The translations under genes and the position numbers were made by a program. A stretch of DNA of 64,000 nt, taken from assembly GCF_001515305.1 (NCBI RefSeq), contig NZ_LNQV01000012.1, positions 1 to 64,000 on the forward strand, in the 5' to 3' direction. The first letter of the stretch is position 1. Each line of letters starts with the position of its first letter. Shown piece after piece: positions 52,625 through 62,638 of the stretch. The notes below the pieces were generated by a model that saw only the letters and a program-made list of their open reading frames with translations, made no database searches and was not told the DNA's origin. This DNA comes from Aquitalea pelogenes. GTDB taxonomy: Bacteria > Pseudomonadota > Gammaproteobacteria > Burkholderiales > Chromobacteriaceae.

Positions 52625-53269
52625 TTACTGGCGCTGTGCGGCGCGCTTGTGCCGCCAGAACTCGATGATGGCGGGCAGGAAGGAAACAAAGATGATGCCG
52701 AAGATCAGCAGCTCCAGGTTCTTGCGCACGAAGGGCAGGTTGCCAAAGAAGTAACCGGCATAGCAGAAGCCGGCCACCCACAGCACCGCACCGGCCACGT
52801 TGTACACGGTGAACTGGCGGTAGCCCATGCTGCCGATGCCGGCCACAAACGGGGCGAAGGTGCGGATGATGGGCACGAAGCGGGTGAAGATGATGGTCTT
52901 GCCGCCATGACGGTCGTAAAAGGCGTGGGTCTTGGCCAGGTATTCCGGCTTGATCAGGCGCGGAAAGCGTTGCAGCAGCCGTGCGCCCAGCAGTTTGCCG
53001 ATGGTGTAGTTGACGGTATTGCCCAGGATGCCGGCCACGGTCAGCAGCAGCACCAGCATGTGCACATCCATCTTGCCCATGGCTGCCAGCGCACCGGCGA
53101 CAAACAGCAGCGAGTCGCCCGGCAGGAAGGGCGTCACCACCAGGCCGGTTTCGCAAAAGATGATGAGGAACAGGATGGCGTAGATCCATACGCCGTACTG
53201 GGCCACCAGCTGGGCCAGATGGACGTCGATGTGCAGGATGAAGTCGAGCAGAAAAGTGATGGCTTCCAT
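52625..53269 (-). CDS. DedA-family inner-membrane protein
   Basis: The 214-residue protein has the DedA (SNARE-associated) signature: [19 protein letters not shown] (about residues 38-56) with its conserved Glu and Asp, and the amphipathic reentrant motif [19 protein letters not shown] (about 126-144) with the conserved arginines. DedA proteins include undecaprenyl-phosphate and phospholipid flippases. ATG 53267-53269 ([10 protein letters not shown]) is taken although its ribosome site is weak; a longer frame to 53314 exists. It is separated from secF by a terminator. Confidence 0.88.
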   Translation of the reverse strand: MEAITFLLDFILHIDVHLAQLVAQYGVWIYAILFLIIFCETGLVVTPFLPGDSLLFVAGALAAMGKMDVHMLVLLLTVAGILGNTVNYTIGKLLGARLLQRFPRLIKPEYLAKTHAFYDRHGGKTIIFTRFVPIIRTFAPFVAGIGSMGYRQFTVYNVAGAVLWVAGFCYAGYFFGNLPFVRKNLELLIFGIIFVSFLPAIIEFWRHKRAAQRQ

Positions 53270-53297
53270 GGGACACCGGTTTGTTCTGTGGGGGATG

Positions 53298-53324
53298 AAA
53301 AACTGGCCGGACAAGCCGGCCAGT
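53298..53324 (-). terminator. Rho-independent terminator after secF
   Basis: On the minus strand ACTGGCCGG / CCGGCCAGT (arms 53316-53324 and 53302-53310) is followed by TTTTT. It ends the tgt-yajC-secDF unit. Confidence 0.85.
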
Positions 53325-53349
53325 CATTACAGCAGATGCATGGTCAGGT

Positions 53350-54285
53350 TCAGACCACCGCTTCTTCTTTCGGTTTGGTCGGCTTGATCATGTGCTCGCG
53401 GCTGACACCCAGCCACAGCGCGATCGGGCTGGCCACCAGTACCGACGAGTAAATGCCGAACACGATGCCGATGGTCAGTGCCATGGCAAAGCCATGCAGT
53501 GCCGGACCGCCGAATACCAGCATGGACACCACCATCATTTCGGTAGAAAAGTGGGTGATGATGGTACGGCTCATGGTGGCGGTAATGGCATTGTCGATGA
53601 TGCTGGCCGTGCTCTTGCCGCGCAGGCCGGGCTTGCGGAAGTTTTCACGGATACGGTCGAACACCACCACCGATTCGTTCACCGAGTAGCCCAGTACCGC
53701 CAGCACGCCGGCCAGTACGGTCAGCGAGAATTCCCAGCGGAAGAAGGCAAAGCAGCCAAGGATGATCACCACGTCGTGCATGTTGGCGATGATGGCCGAC
53801 ACGGCAAAGCGCCATTCAAAGCGCAGGGCCAGGTAAGCCATGATGCCCAGACACACCAGGATGGCAGCGGTCAGGCCGTGGGAAACCAGCTCCTCACCCA
53901 CGCTCGGGCCGACAAAGTCCACCTTGCGCAGCTGCACGGTGCCGTCCTTGGCCTTGAGCAGGCCCATGACCTTTTCCGACAGCTGGGCAGAGGTGGTGCC
54001 CGGCTTGTTCGGCAGGCGGATCATCACGTCGCTGCTGCTGCCCAGGCTTTGCACGGTGGCTTCGCCCAGCTTGAGGCTGTCCACGGTATCGCGGATCAGG
54101 TTCAGGTCGGCCGACTGCTGGTACTGCACTTCCAGCACGGTACCACCGGTGAATTCAACGCTGTAGTTGAGACCACGGGTAGCCAGAAAGAACACGGCAA
54201 GAATGAAGGTGATCAGCGAAATCGCCGTGGTCAACCTGCCGTAGCTCATGAACGGGATGTCCCGTTTGATGCGGAAAAGCTCCAT
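53350..54285 (-). CDS. secF: Protein translocase subunit SecF
   Basis: SecF with SecD uses the proton motive force to pull proteins through SecYEG. The 311-residue protein has six membrane helices, the periplasmic P1 domain (about 45-130) with YSVEFTGGTVLEVQYQ, and the TM4-TM6 core GYSVNESVVVFDRIRENFRK, where the conserved Asp and Arg of the proton path lie. It is 14 bp downstream of secD. Confidence 0.96.
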   Translation of the reverse strand: MELFRIKRDIPFMSYGRLTTAISLITFILAVFFLATRGLNYSVEFTGGTVLEVQYQQSADLNLIRDTVDSLKLGEATVQSLGSSSDVMIRLPNKPGTTSAQLSEKVMGLLKAKDGTVQLRKVDFVGPSVGEELVSHGLTAAILVCLGIMAYLALRFEWRFAVSAIIANMHDVVIILGCFAFFRWEFSLTVLAGVLAVLGYSVNESVVVFDRIRENFRKPGLRGKSTASIIDNAITATMSRTIITHFSTEMMVVSMLVFGGPALHGFAMALTIGIVFGIYSSVLVASPIALWLGVSREHMIKPTKPKEEAVV

Positions 54286-54299
54286 TGTCTGTCCCGTCC

Positions 54300-56141
54300 T
54301 TATTTCTCAGGTTTCCACACCTGGCCAATGGCCAGCGAGGTCAGTTTGCGACGGCGGCCGTACCACAGGTTCACCAGGCCGCGCGATACCAGTACGGCGG
54401 AGAACATGGAAGTCAGGATGCCGATGCAGTGCACCACGGCAAAGCCGCGTACCGGGCCGGTGCCGAAAATCAGCAGGGCCAGACCGGCAATCAGGGTGGT
54501 GACGTTGGAGTCCAGAATCGTCGCCCAGGCATGGCCGTAACCGGCCTGGATGGCCGAGTGCGGCGGCACGCCGTTGCGCAGCTCTTCACGGATACGCTCG
54601 TTGATCAGCACGTTGGCATCAATCGCCATACCCAGCGCCAGCGCAATGGCGGCAATGCCGGGCAGGGTGAGCGTGGCCTGCAGGATGGACAGGATAGCCA
54701 GCAGCAGGAACACGTTGACTGCCAGCGAGATGGCGGAGAACACGCCAAACACGCCGTAGTAGATCACCATGAACACCGCGATGGCAGCAAAGCCCCACAG
54801 GGTGGAGTGGAAGCCCTTCTCGATGTTTTCCTTGCCCAGGCTCGGGCCGACGGTACGCTCTTCGATGATGTTCATCGGCGCGGCCAGCGAACCGGCGCGC
54901 AGCAACAGGGCGGTGTCATTGGCTTCTGCCGGGTTCATGCTGCCGGAGATCTGCACGCGGCCACCGCCGATTTCAGAGCGGATGACAGGTGCAGTCACCA
55001 CTTCGGCACGGCCTTTTTCCACCAGGATCATCGCCATGCGCTTGCCGATGTTTTCCGCCGTTACCTGACGGAAGATGGAAGCGCCGGTGGAGTCCAGATT
55101 GATGTGTACTGCCGGAGCACCGTTTTCATCAAAGCCCGCTTGCGCATCGTTGATGTTGTCGCCGGTCAGTTCCACGTCCTTCTTCACCAGAATCTTGCTG
55201 TCGCCGCGCGAGGTGGCTTCGTCCAGCAGGTCGTAACCGGCCGGGATATTGCCGGCCAGTGCATCGCTGACCTTGCCCTGGTCGTCTTCCACCATGCGCA
55301 CTTCCAGCGTGGCAGTACGGCCGATGATGTCCTTGGCGCGGGCGGTATCCTGGATGCCAGGCAGTTCCACCACGATACGGTTGGGGCCGGCTTGCTGGAT
55401 GATGGGCTCGGACGTGCCCAGTTCGTTCACCCGGTTATGCAGGGTGGAGATGTTCTGCTTGACCGCATCGCTCTGGATCTTGGTGACTTCTTCCGGTTTC
55501 AGCGTGGCGGTCAGCTTGTAATTGGCATCGTCGCTGTTCAGCACCAGGGTGGGCAGGGTGCGGCTGACTACATTCTGCGCGGCCTTCAGGGTGTCGGCAT
55601 CACGCAGCTGCACTTCCAGCACATTGCCATTGCGCTTGATGGTGCCGTAGCGCACTTGCTTGTTCTTCAGCTCGCGGCGGATGTCGCCGGCGTAGCGTTC
55701 CATGGTCTTGTCGATGGCAGCCTGCATGTCAACCTGCAGCAGGAAGTGCACGCCACCGCGCAAGTCCAGGCCCAGGAACATGGGGTAGGCTTTCAGGTCG
55801 GCCAGCCACTGCGGCGAGGCCGGCAGCAGGTTCAGCGCAATGATGTAGCTGTCACCCAGCGCACGCTGGATGGCGTCCCGCGCCTTGATCTGGGTGTCGG
55901 CGTCCTTGAAGCGGATCTTCAGGCTGCTGCCGTCCAGATAAAGACCGTCCGGGCTGATGTTCTGGGCTTTCAGAGCCTCTTCCACGCGGCCCATCAGGGC
56001 GGTGTCCACCGGAATGGACTGGCGGGTGCTGGAGACCTGTACCGCAGGAGTCTCGCCGTAGAAGTTGGGCAGCGTGTAGATCGTGGCAATGATCAGGGCT
56101 ACCGCAATGACGAGGTATTTCCAGAGAGGATAGCGGTTCAT
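54300..56141 (-). CDS. secD: Protein translocase subunit SecD
   Basis: The 613-residue RND-fold protein has one N-terminal helix, a large periplasmic P1 domain with LGLDLRGGVHFLLQVD, and a C-terminal six-helix core with ALALGMAIDANVLINERIRE, the typical SecD motif with the functionally important Asp. ATG 56139-56141. It is downstream of yajC and upstream of secF, the standard order. Confidence 0.97.
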   Translation of the reverse strand: MNRYPLWKYLVIAVALIIATIYTLPNFYGETPAVQVSSTRQSIPVDTALMGRVEEALKAQNISPDGLYLDGSSLKIRFKDADTQIKARDAIQRALGDSYIIALNLLPASPQWLADLKAYPMFLGLDLRGGVHFLLQVDMQAAIDKTMERYAGDIRRELKNKQVRYGTIKRNGNVLEVQLRDADTLKAAQNVVSRTLPTLVLNSDDANYKLTATLKPEEVTKIQSDAVKQNISTLHNRVNELGTSEPIIQQAGPNRIVVELPGIQDTARAKDIIGRTATLEVRMVEDDQGKVSDALAGNIPAGYDLLDEATSRGDSKILVKKDVELTGDNINDAQAGFDENGAPAVHINLDSTGASIFRQVTAENIGKRMAMILVEKGRAEVVTAPVIRSEIGGGRVQISGSMNPAEANDTALLLRAGSLAAPMNIIEERTVGPSLGKENIEKGFHSTLWGFAAIAVFMVIYYGVFGVFSAISLAVNVFLLLAILSILQATLTLPGIAAIALALGMAIDANVLINERIREELRNGVPPHSAIQAGYGHAWATILDSNVTTLIAGLALLIFGTGPVRGFAVVHCIGILTSMFSAVLVSRGLVNLWYGRRRKLTSLAIGQVWKPEK

Positions 56142-56213
56142 GAGTGATATCGGAGGTAGGAAACGAAACTGGCCGTCACCCGTTATGACCGGGCTGACGG
56201 CCGTCCTGGGGAA

Positions 56214-56537
56214 TTACAGGGACTTCAGCGTGCCCTTTTCCACCTTGCCGGTAACGGCCGGGCGCTGCACATTGATTTCCACGCCATTGGCGATTTCCAG
56301 GGTCAGGAACTGTTCGCCGGCTTTGACCACGCGGCCCAGAACACCACCCTGGGTAATGACTTCGTCACCCTTCTGGATTTCCGACAACATCTTCTGATGC
56401 TCTTTCATTTTCTTCTGCTGCGGGCGAACCATCAGGAACCAGAACAGAACGAAAATGACGATCATGGGCAGGAAAGACATGATGTCGAAACCGGCCGGTG
56501 CGGCACCGGCGGCGAAAGCTTTATCGATGAAGGGCAT
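56214..56537 (-). CDS. yajC: Preprotein translocase subunit YajC
   Basis: The 107-residue protein has one membrane helix (about 20-40, MSFLPMIVIFVLFWFLMVRP) followed by QQKKMKEHQKMLSEIQKGDE and VITQGGVLGRVVKAGE, diagnostic of YajC. It associates with SecDF. Located between tgt and secD. Confidence 0.96.
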   Translation of the reverse strand: MPFIDKAFAAGAAPAGFDIMSFLPMIVIFVLFWFLMVRPQQKKMKEHQKMLSEIQKGDEVITQGGVLGRVVKAGEQFLTLEIANGVEINVQRPAVTGKVEKGTLKSL

Positions 56538-56657
56538 TGTTTGCTCCCTTGTTATTTAGGTGTTGTTGATACAAACCGGCCATTGTAGCCACGCTATGTG
56601 GGTTTTTCCAACCGTCGGGCATGTCTGACCTGTGCGTGAGCGGGGCGGTTCCCCTTG

Positions 56658-57785
<1,128 letters not shown>

Positions 57786-57952
57786 TTATGCAAAATCAGC
57801 GCGCTAGTATACAGCAAGCGGAGGAGGCTGTTGCTTAAGCAGGGAAAATCCCCGCAGAGATGTCAATGGACGGGACAATTGAGGCTGGCCGGGTGCTTGT
57901 GGCCGGGCGGCCTTTGCAGCAGCCGGTCTTGTGGATTCATGCGGTCAGGGGC

Positions 57953-57981
57953 TTGCATTTTCGCGGCCAGGCCTTTAGTAT
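57953..57981 (+). promoter_or_regulatory. Promoter for tRNA-Val and the thrS unit
   Basis: TTGCAT (57953-57958), 17 bp, TAGTAT (57976-57981), with the tRNA starting 16 bp downstream. The match is modest (3/6 and 4/6) but the distance suits a tRNA promoter. No other promoter is evident before thrS. Confidence 0.4.
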
Positions 57982-57996
57982 TGCCAACTCGACGAC

Positions 57997-58073
57997 AGGC
58001 ACGTAGCTCAGCTGGTTAGAGCACCACCTTGACATGGTGGGGGTCGTTGGTTCGAGTCCAATCGTGCCTACCA
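57997..58073 (+). tRNA. tRNA-Val (anticodon GAC)
   Basis: The 77-nt gene folds as a full cloverleaf: acceptor AGGCACG / CGTGCCT, D arm GCTC-AGCTGGTTA-GAGC, anticodon stem CCACC / GGTGG with loop TTGACAT (anticodon GAC at 58031-58033), T arm GTTGG-TTCGAGT-CCAAT, and an encoded CCA. It lies 10 nt upstream of a threonine-rich leader ORF and is in the same direction as thrS. Confidence 0.95.
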
Positions 58074-58082
58074 ATACACAGC

Positions 58083-58145
58083 ATGGAGTTATCCCAGGTG
58101 AAAAACTGGCGAACTACCACAACCCGACATTCTCACGCTAGCTGA
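58083..58145 (+). CDS. Threonine-rich leader peptide of thrS
   Basis: ATG 58083 opens a 20-codon frame, MELSQVKNWRTTTTRHSHAS, with four consecutive threonine codons (ACT ACC ACA ACC, 58113-58124) and TGA 58143-58145. GTG 58098 is the better start, since GGAG (58085-58088) is 9 nt upstream; it would give MKNWRTTTTRHSHAS. Position, length and codon run fit an attenuation control peptide for threonyl-tRNA synthetase. Confidence 0.6.
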   Translation: MELSQVKNWRTTTTRHSHAS

Positions 58146-58200
58146 GCCTTGCGGGTTGTACCATGCAAAAAAAGAGCGGCTCAGGCCGCTCTTTTTTTTT
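58119..58200 (+). promoter_or_regulatory. thrS transcription attenuator
   Basis: Three pairings are seen. ACAACCCG (58119-58126, within the Thr codons) pairs with CGGGTTGT (58152-58159). CTGAGCC (58142-58148, over the leader stop) pairs with GGCTCAG (58178-58184) as an antiterminator. AGAGCGGC (58173-58180) pairs with GCCGCTCT (58185-58192) plus nine T as terminator. The antiterminator uses bases of the terminator arm and loop. The layout matches ribosome-stalling attenuation. Confidence 0.6.
58168..58200 (+). terminator. Terminator between tRNA-Val and thrS (attenuator terminator)
   Basis: Stem AGAGCGGC (58173-58180) and GCCGCTCT (58185-58192), loop TCAG, flanked by A-run and nine T. Only 37 bp separate it from thrS, leaving no room for another promoter, so read-through is needed for thrS transcription. 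Confidence 0.9.
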
Positions 58201-58237
58201 ACCCTCGTAACGATATTACGCCCTGTTTGGAGTTGAC

Positions 58238-60139
58238 ATGCCTGACATTCGCCTGCCTGACGGCTCGGTTCGATCCTTCGACAAGCCGGTAACGGTTCAT
58301 GAAGTGGCTGCGTCCATCGGTACCGGTCTGGCGCGTGCTGCGCTGGCAGGTCGCGTCGATGGCGTGCTGGTGGATACCTCGTACAGTATCGATCGTGATG
58401 CCGATCTGGCCATCGTGACCGACAAGGATGCCGATGGCCTTGGCATCATCCGCCACTCCACCGCCCACTTGCTGGCTTATGCGGTGAAGGAGCTGTTCCC
58501 GGAGGCACAGGTGACCATCGGGCCGGAAATCGAAAACGGTTTCTACTACGACTTCGCCTACAAGCGCCCGTTTACCCCGGAAGACCTGACGGCCATCGAA
58601 AAGAAGATGAGCGAACTGGCCAAGAAGGATATCCCGGTCGAGCGCTACGAACTGCCGCGTGATGAAGCCATTGCTTACTTCAAGAGCATTGGCGAAGCCT
58701 ACAAGGCCGAGATCATCGAATCCATTCCGCAGGGTGAGGTGCTGAGCCTGTACCGCGAGGGTGAGTTCACCGACCTGTGTCGTGGCCCGCACGTGCCGTC
58801 CACTGGCAAGCTCAAAGTGTTCAAGCTGATGAAGGTGGCCGGTGCCTACTGGCGCGGCGACAGCAAGAATGAAATGCTGCAGCGTATCTACGGTACGGCC
58901 TGGGCCAAGAAGGAAGACCTGGAAGCCTATCTGTACATGCTGGAAGAGGCGGAAAAGCGTGACCACCGCAAGCTGGGCGTGCAAATGGACCTGTTCCACC
59001 TGCAGGACGAAGCGCCGGGCATGGTGTTCTGGCATCCCAAGGGCTGGCAGCTGTGGCAGAACGTCGAGCAATACATGCGCGGCAAGCTGGTGAAAGAGGG
59101 CTATCAGGAAGTCCGCACGCCGATGATGATGGATGTGGAATTGTGGAAGAAGTCGGGTCACTGGCAGAACTACAAGGAAAACATGTTCATCACCGAATCG
59201 GAAAAGCGCGACTACGCTGTCAAGCCGATGAACTGTCCGGGCCATATCCAGATTTTCAACAGCGGCCTGCGCTCCTATCGCGACCTGCCGCTGCGCTATG
59301 CCGAGTTTGGCTCCTGTCACCGTAACGAGCCGGGTGGTGCGCTGCACGGCATCATGCGTGTGCGTGGCTTTGTACAGGATGATGGCCACATCTTCTGTAC
59401 CGAAGACCAGATCAACCAGGAAGCCAAGGCTTTCCATCGTCTGGTGATGGAAGTGTATGAGCGCTTCGGTTTTGACAAGGTGTCGATCAAGCTGGCGCTG
59501 CGTCCGGAAAAACGCCTGGGTGCGGAAGAAACCTGGGACAAGGCCGAGCAAGGCATGCGCGAAGCGCTGCAGGCTTGCGGCGTAGCCTGGGAAGAGTTGC
59601 CGGGCGAGGGTGCCTTCTACGGGCCGAAGATCGAATACCACGTCAAGGATGCGCTGGGTCGCTCCTGGCAATGTGGTACCCTGCAGCTGGACTTCATGCT
59701 GCCGGAAAGTCTGGGCGCTGAATATGTGGCTGATGACAATAGCCGCAAGCGTCCGGTGATGTTGCACCGCGCTGCACTGGGTTCGCTGGAGCGCTTCCTG
59801 GGTATTCTGATCGAAAACCACGCAGGCGCCTTCCCGCTGTGGCTGTCCCCGGTGCAGATGGTGGTGATGAATATCACCGAAGCGCAGGCGGATTATGCTG
59901 CACAAATCGCTGAAGCATTGAAGAAACAAGGCTTCCGCGTCGATCTTGACTTGAGAAACGAGAAGATCGGCTATAAAATCCGCGAGCACAGTCTGCAAAA
60001 GCTGCCGTACCAGATTATCGTGGGCGACAAGGAAAAAGCAGGCGAACTGGTTGCCGTGCGCGCCCGTGGTGAAGACCTGGGTCAGCTCACGCTGGATGCA
60101 TTCATTGCCCGCCTCAAGGCTGAGATGCCCGAGGCCTGA
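58238..60139 (+). CDS. thrS: Threonine-tRNA ligase
   Basis: The 633-residue enzyme charges tRNA-Thr. Domains: N-terminal TGS (1-62), editing domain (about 63-225) with [16 protein letters not shown], class II catalytic core (about 240-535) with zinc ligands in [10 protein letters not shown] (Cys) and downstream His, motif 2 [20 protein letters not shown] (here 20 residues), and the anticodon-binding domain (about 540-633). ATG 58238 follows TTTGGAG. First protein gene of the thrS-infC-rpmI-rplT-pheS-pheT unit. Confidence 0.97.
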   Translation: MPDIRLPDGSVRSFDKPVTVHEVAASIGTGLARAALAGRVDGVLVDTSYSIDRDADLAIVTDKDADGLGIIRHSTAHLLAYAVKELFPEAQVTIGPEIENGFYYDFAYKRPFTPEDLTAIEKKMSELAKKDIPVERYELPRDEAIAYFKSIGEAYKAEIIESIPQGEVLSLYREGEFTDLCRGPHVPSTGKLKVFKLMKVAGAYWRGDSKNEMLQRIYGTAWAKKEDLEAYLYMLEEAEKRDHRKLGVQMDLFHLQDEAPGMVFWHPKGWQLWQNVEQYMRGKLVKEGYQEVRTPMMMDVELWKKSGHWQNYKENMFITESEKRDYAVKPMNCPGHIQIFNSGLRSYRDLPLRYAEFGSCHRNEPGGALHGIMRVRGFVQDDGHIFCTEDQINQEAKAFHRLVMEVYERFGFDKVSIKLALRPEKRLGAEETWDKAEQGMREALQACGVAWEELPGEGAFYGPKIEYHVKDALGRSWQCGTLQLDFMLPESLGAEYVADDNSRKRPVMLHRAALGSLERFLGILIENHAGAFPLWLSPVQMVVMNITEAQADYAAQIAEALKKQGFRVDLDLRNEKIGYKIREHSLQKLPYQIIVGDKEKAGELVAVRARGEDLGQLTLDAFIARLKAEMPEA

Positions 60140-60183
60140 TCCGGCAACGGCAGGCATTTGATAGATTAATAGGAGATTTGGCT

Positions 60184-60702
60184 ATAGCTCAGGAACGCGA
60201 AGCACGGATCAACGGCGAGATTACCGCTCGCGAGATTCGTCTGGTAGGCATGGAAGGTGAGCAGATTGGTGTTGTCAGTCTGCGTGAAGCAATGGCACTG
60301 GCCGAGGAAAATGATGTGGATCTGGTGGAAATTTCCCCGACTGCTCAGCCTCCGGTCTGCAAGCTGATGGACTACGGCAAGTTCAAGTACGAACAGTCGA
60401 AGAAGCGTCACGAAGCCAAGCTCAAGCAAAAGCAGGTCCAGATCAAGGAAATCAAGTTCCGTCCGGGCACTGACGATGGTGATTACAACGTCAAGCTGCG
60501 TAACCTGATCCGTTTCCTTAATGATGGCGACAAAGCCAAGATCACCCTGCGTTTCCGTGGTCGTGAGATGGCTCACCAGGACATCGGCCTGGCATTGCTC
60601 AAGCGTGTTGAAGCCGATTTGGCTGAAATTGCGACAGTCGAGCAATTCCCCAAGCTGGAAGGTCGTCAAATGGTGATGATGATTGCCCCGAAAAAGAAAT
60701 AA
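60184..60702 (+). CDS. infC: Translation initiation factor IF-3 with probable AUA start
   Basis: IF-3 binds the 30S subunit and rejects non-canonical start codons. The protein (172 residues from here) has the N domain ([40 protein letters not shown]) and C domain ([49 protein letters not shown]). AGGAG lies at 60171-60175. The in-frame TTG at 60178 is only 2 nt away, whereas ATA 60184 is 8 nt away, the best spacing; no ATG is in frame. A rare start codon fits the known autoregulation of infC. Confidence 0.9.
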   Translation: MAQEREARINGEITAREIRLVGMEGEQIGVVSLREAMALAEENDVDLVEISPTAQPPVCKLMDYGKFKYEQSKKRHEAKLKQKQVQIKEIKFRPGTDDGDYNVKLRNLIRFLNDGDKAKITLRFRGREMAHQDIGLALLKRVEADLAEIATVEQFPKLEGRQMVMMIAPKKK

Positions 60703-60707
60703 TCGGG

Positions 60708-60774
60708 TATAATCGTTTTCTCAATACGGCAGGGTCTACCCTGCCGTGTTGATTTTGTAGGGCGGTAACGCCCT
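60708..60774 (+). promoter_or_regulatory. Leader region of rpmI-rplT: -10 element and two hairpins
   Basis: TATAAT (60708-60713) follows the infC end, with TTGCCC 19 bp upstream as a poor -35. Two hairpins follow: ACGGCAGGGT / ACCCTGCCGT (60726-60735, 60738-60747) and AGGGCG / CGCCCT (60759-60764, 60769-60774). In other bacteria L20 represses rpmI-rplT through leader structures; whether these act so is not known. Confidence 0.45.
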
Positions 60775-60858
60775 GCGCAAAAGCGTGACGCAGTGGTTTC
60801 AAGTACCTTCGGGTCACCCTGTGTCTAATCTAACTCAGAAATTCTGCAGGAGTTTTCC

Positions 60859-61056
60859 ATGCCGAAAATGAAGACCAAGTCGAGCGCGAAAAAGCGTCTC
60901 AACGTGCTGGGCAATGGCGGTGTAAAGCGCTCTTATGCGTTCAAGCGTCACATCCTGACCAAGAAAACCACCAAGAACAAGCGCCAGTTGCGCGGTACCA
61001 CCATGGTACACGCCACCAACATGGCTTCTGTTCGCGCCATGATGCCCTACGCATAA
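60859..61056 (+). CDS. rpmI: 50S ribosomal protein L35
   Basis: A 65-residue basic protein, [20 protein letters not shown], with the L35 motif [18 protein letters not shown]. Preceded by GCAGGAG and followed by rplT after 12 bp. The 156-bp leader upstream may be regulatory. Confidence 0.97.
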   Translation: MPKMKTKSSAKKRLNVLGNGGVKRSYAFKRHILTKKTTKNKRQLRGTTMVHATNMASVRAMMPYA

Positions 61057-61068
61057 GGAGACTGAATA

Positions 61069-61425
61069 ATGCCACGCGTTAAACGCGGTGTAACCGCACG
61101 TGCTCGTCACAAGAAAATCCTTGCCCTGGCGAAAGGCTATCGCGGCCGTCGCAAGAACGTCTATCGCATCGCCAAACAGGCGGTGATGAAAGCCGGTCAA
61201 TATGCATACCGCGACCGTCGTCAGAAAAAGCGTCAGTTCCGTCAGCTGTGGATTGCCCGTATCAACGCCGCTGCGCGTGAAAACGGTCTGCCGTACAGCA
61301 AATTCATGAACGGCCTGAAAAAAGCTGCCATCGAAATCGACCGTAAGGTCCTGGCCGACCTGGCCGTGTTCGACAAGGCTGCCTTTGCTCAGATCGTTGA
61401 AAAGGCGAAAGCTAGCCTCGCTTGA
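61069..61425 (+). CDS. rplT: 50S ribosomal protein L20
   Basis: A 118-residue protein, [20 protein letters not shown], needed early in 50S assembly and often the repressor of its own operon. Sequence includes [20 protein letters not shown] and [26 protein letters not shown] precedes the ATG. Confidence 0.98.
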   Translation: MPRVKRGVTARARHKKILALAKGYRGRRKNVYRIAKQAVMKAGQYAYRDRRQKKRQFRQLWIARINAAARENGLPYSKFMNGLKKAAIEIDRKVLADLAVFDKAAFAQIVEKAKASLA

Positions 61426-61437
61426 TAGCAAGACTGT

Positions 61438-61469
61438 AAAAGGGGAGGCTAATGCCTCCCTTTTTTTTC
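61438..61469 (+). terminator. Rho-independent terminator after rplT
   Basis: Stem GGGAGGC / GCCTCCC (61443-61449, 61454-61460) followed by eight T. The right arm and T-run also code the start of a possible Phe-rich leader frame. Confidence 0.85.
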
Positions 61470-61481
61470 ATTTGCCTGTAG
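61452..61481 (+). CDS. Possible phenylalanine leader peptide of pheST
   Basis: ATG 61452 follows AGGGGAGG and encodes MPPFFFICL before TAG 61479-61481. A second terminator (61502-61536) lies 20 nt further, before pheS. E. coli has the pheM leader in this same place. However the FFF comes from the T-run of the rplT terminator, the gap to the ribosome site is only 3 nt, and I find no antiterminator, so chance is quite possible. Confidence 0.3.
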   Translation: MPPFFFICL

Positions 61482-61501
61482 TAAAGATGTTGCAAGAGCG
61501 T

Positions 61502-61536
61502 TGACCAGACTGCCATGAGTGTGGTCAGCCTTTTTG
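61502..61536 (+). terminator. Terminator or attenuator upstream of pheS
   Basis: TGACCAGACT (61502-61511) pairs with AGTGTGGTCA (61518-61527, one mismatch), followed by GCCTTTTTG. It lies 100 bp before pheS and after the rplT terminator, the place of the pheST attenuator in E. coli. Confidence 0.7.
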
Positions 61537-61629
61537 TTCCGGTCTGCCGGTTGGTGCAGGGTACCGCTGATGTCATGCAACGGTTGCCACATCGCCGGCC
61601 GACAGGCCGGAAAGACGCATACGGTGTGA

Positions 61630-62619
<990 letters not shown>

Positions 62620-62638
62620 GCGCAGGCAGGGATAAACA

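Noticed and set aside
54285-56147. 620-codon open frame opposite secD
   Set aside because: Shadow frame of secD; composition (Gly/His/Val/Gln) matches other antisense frames in the window.
58199-60157. 652-codon minus-strand frame opposite thrS
   Set aside because: Antisense to a complete thrS; would also overlap the attenuator terminator.
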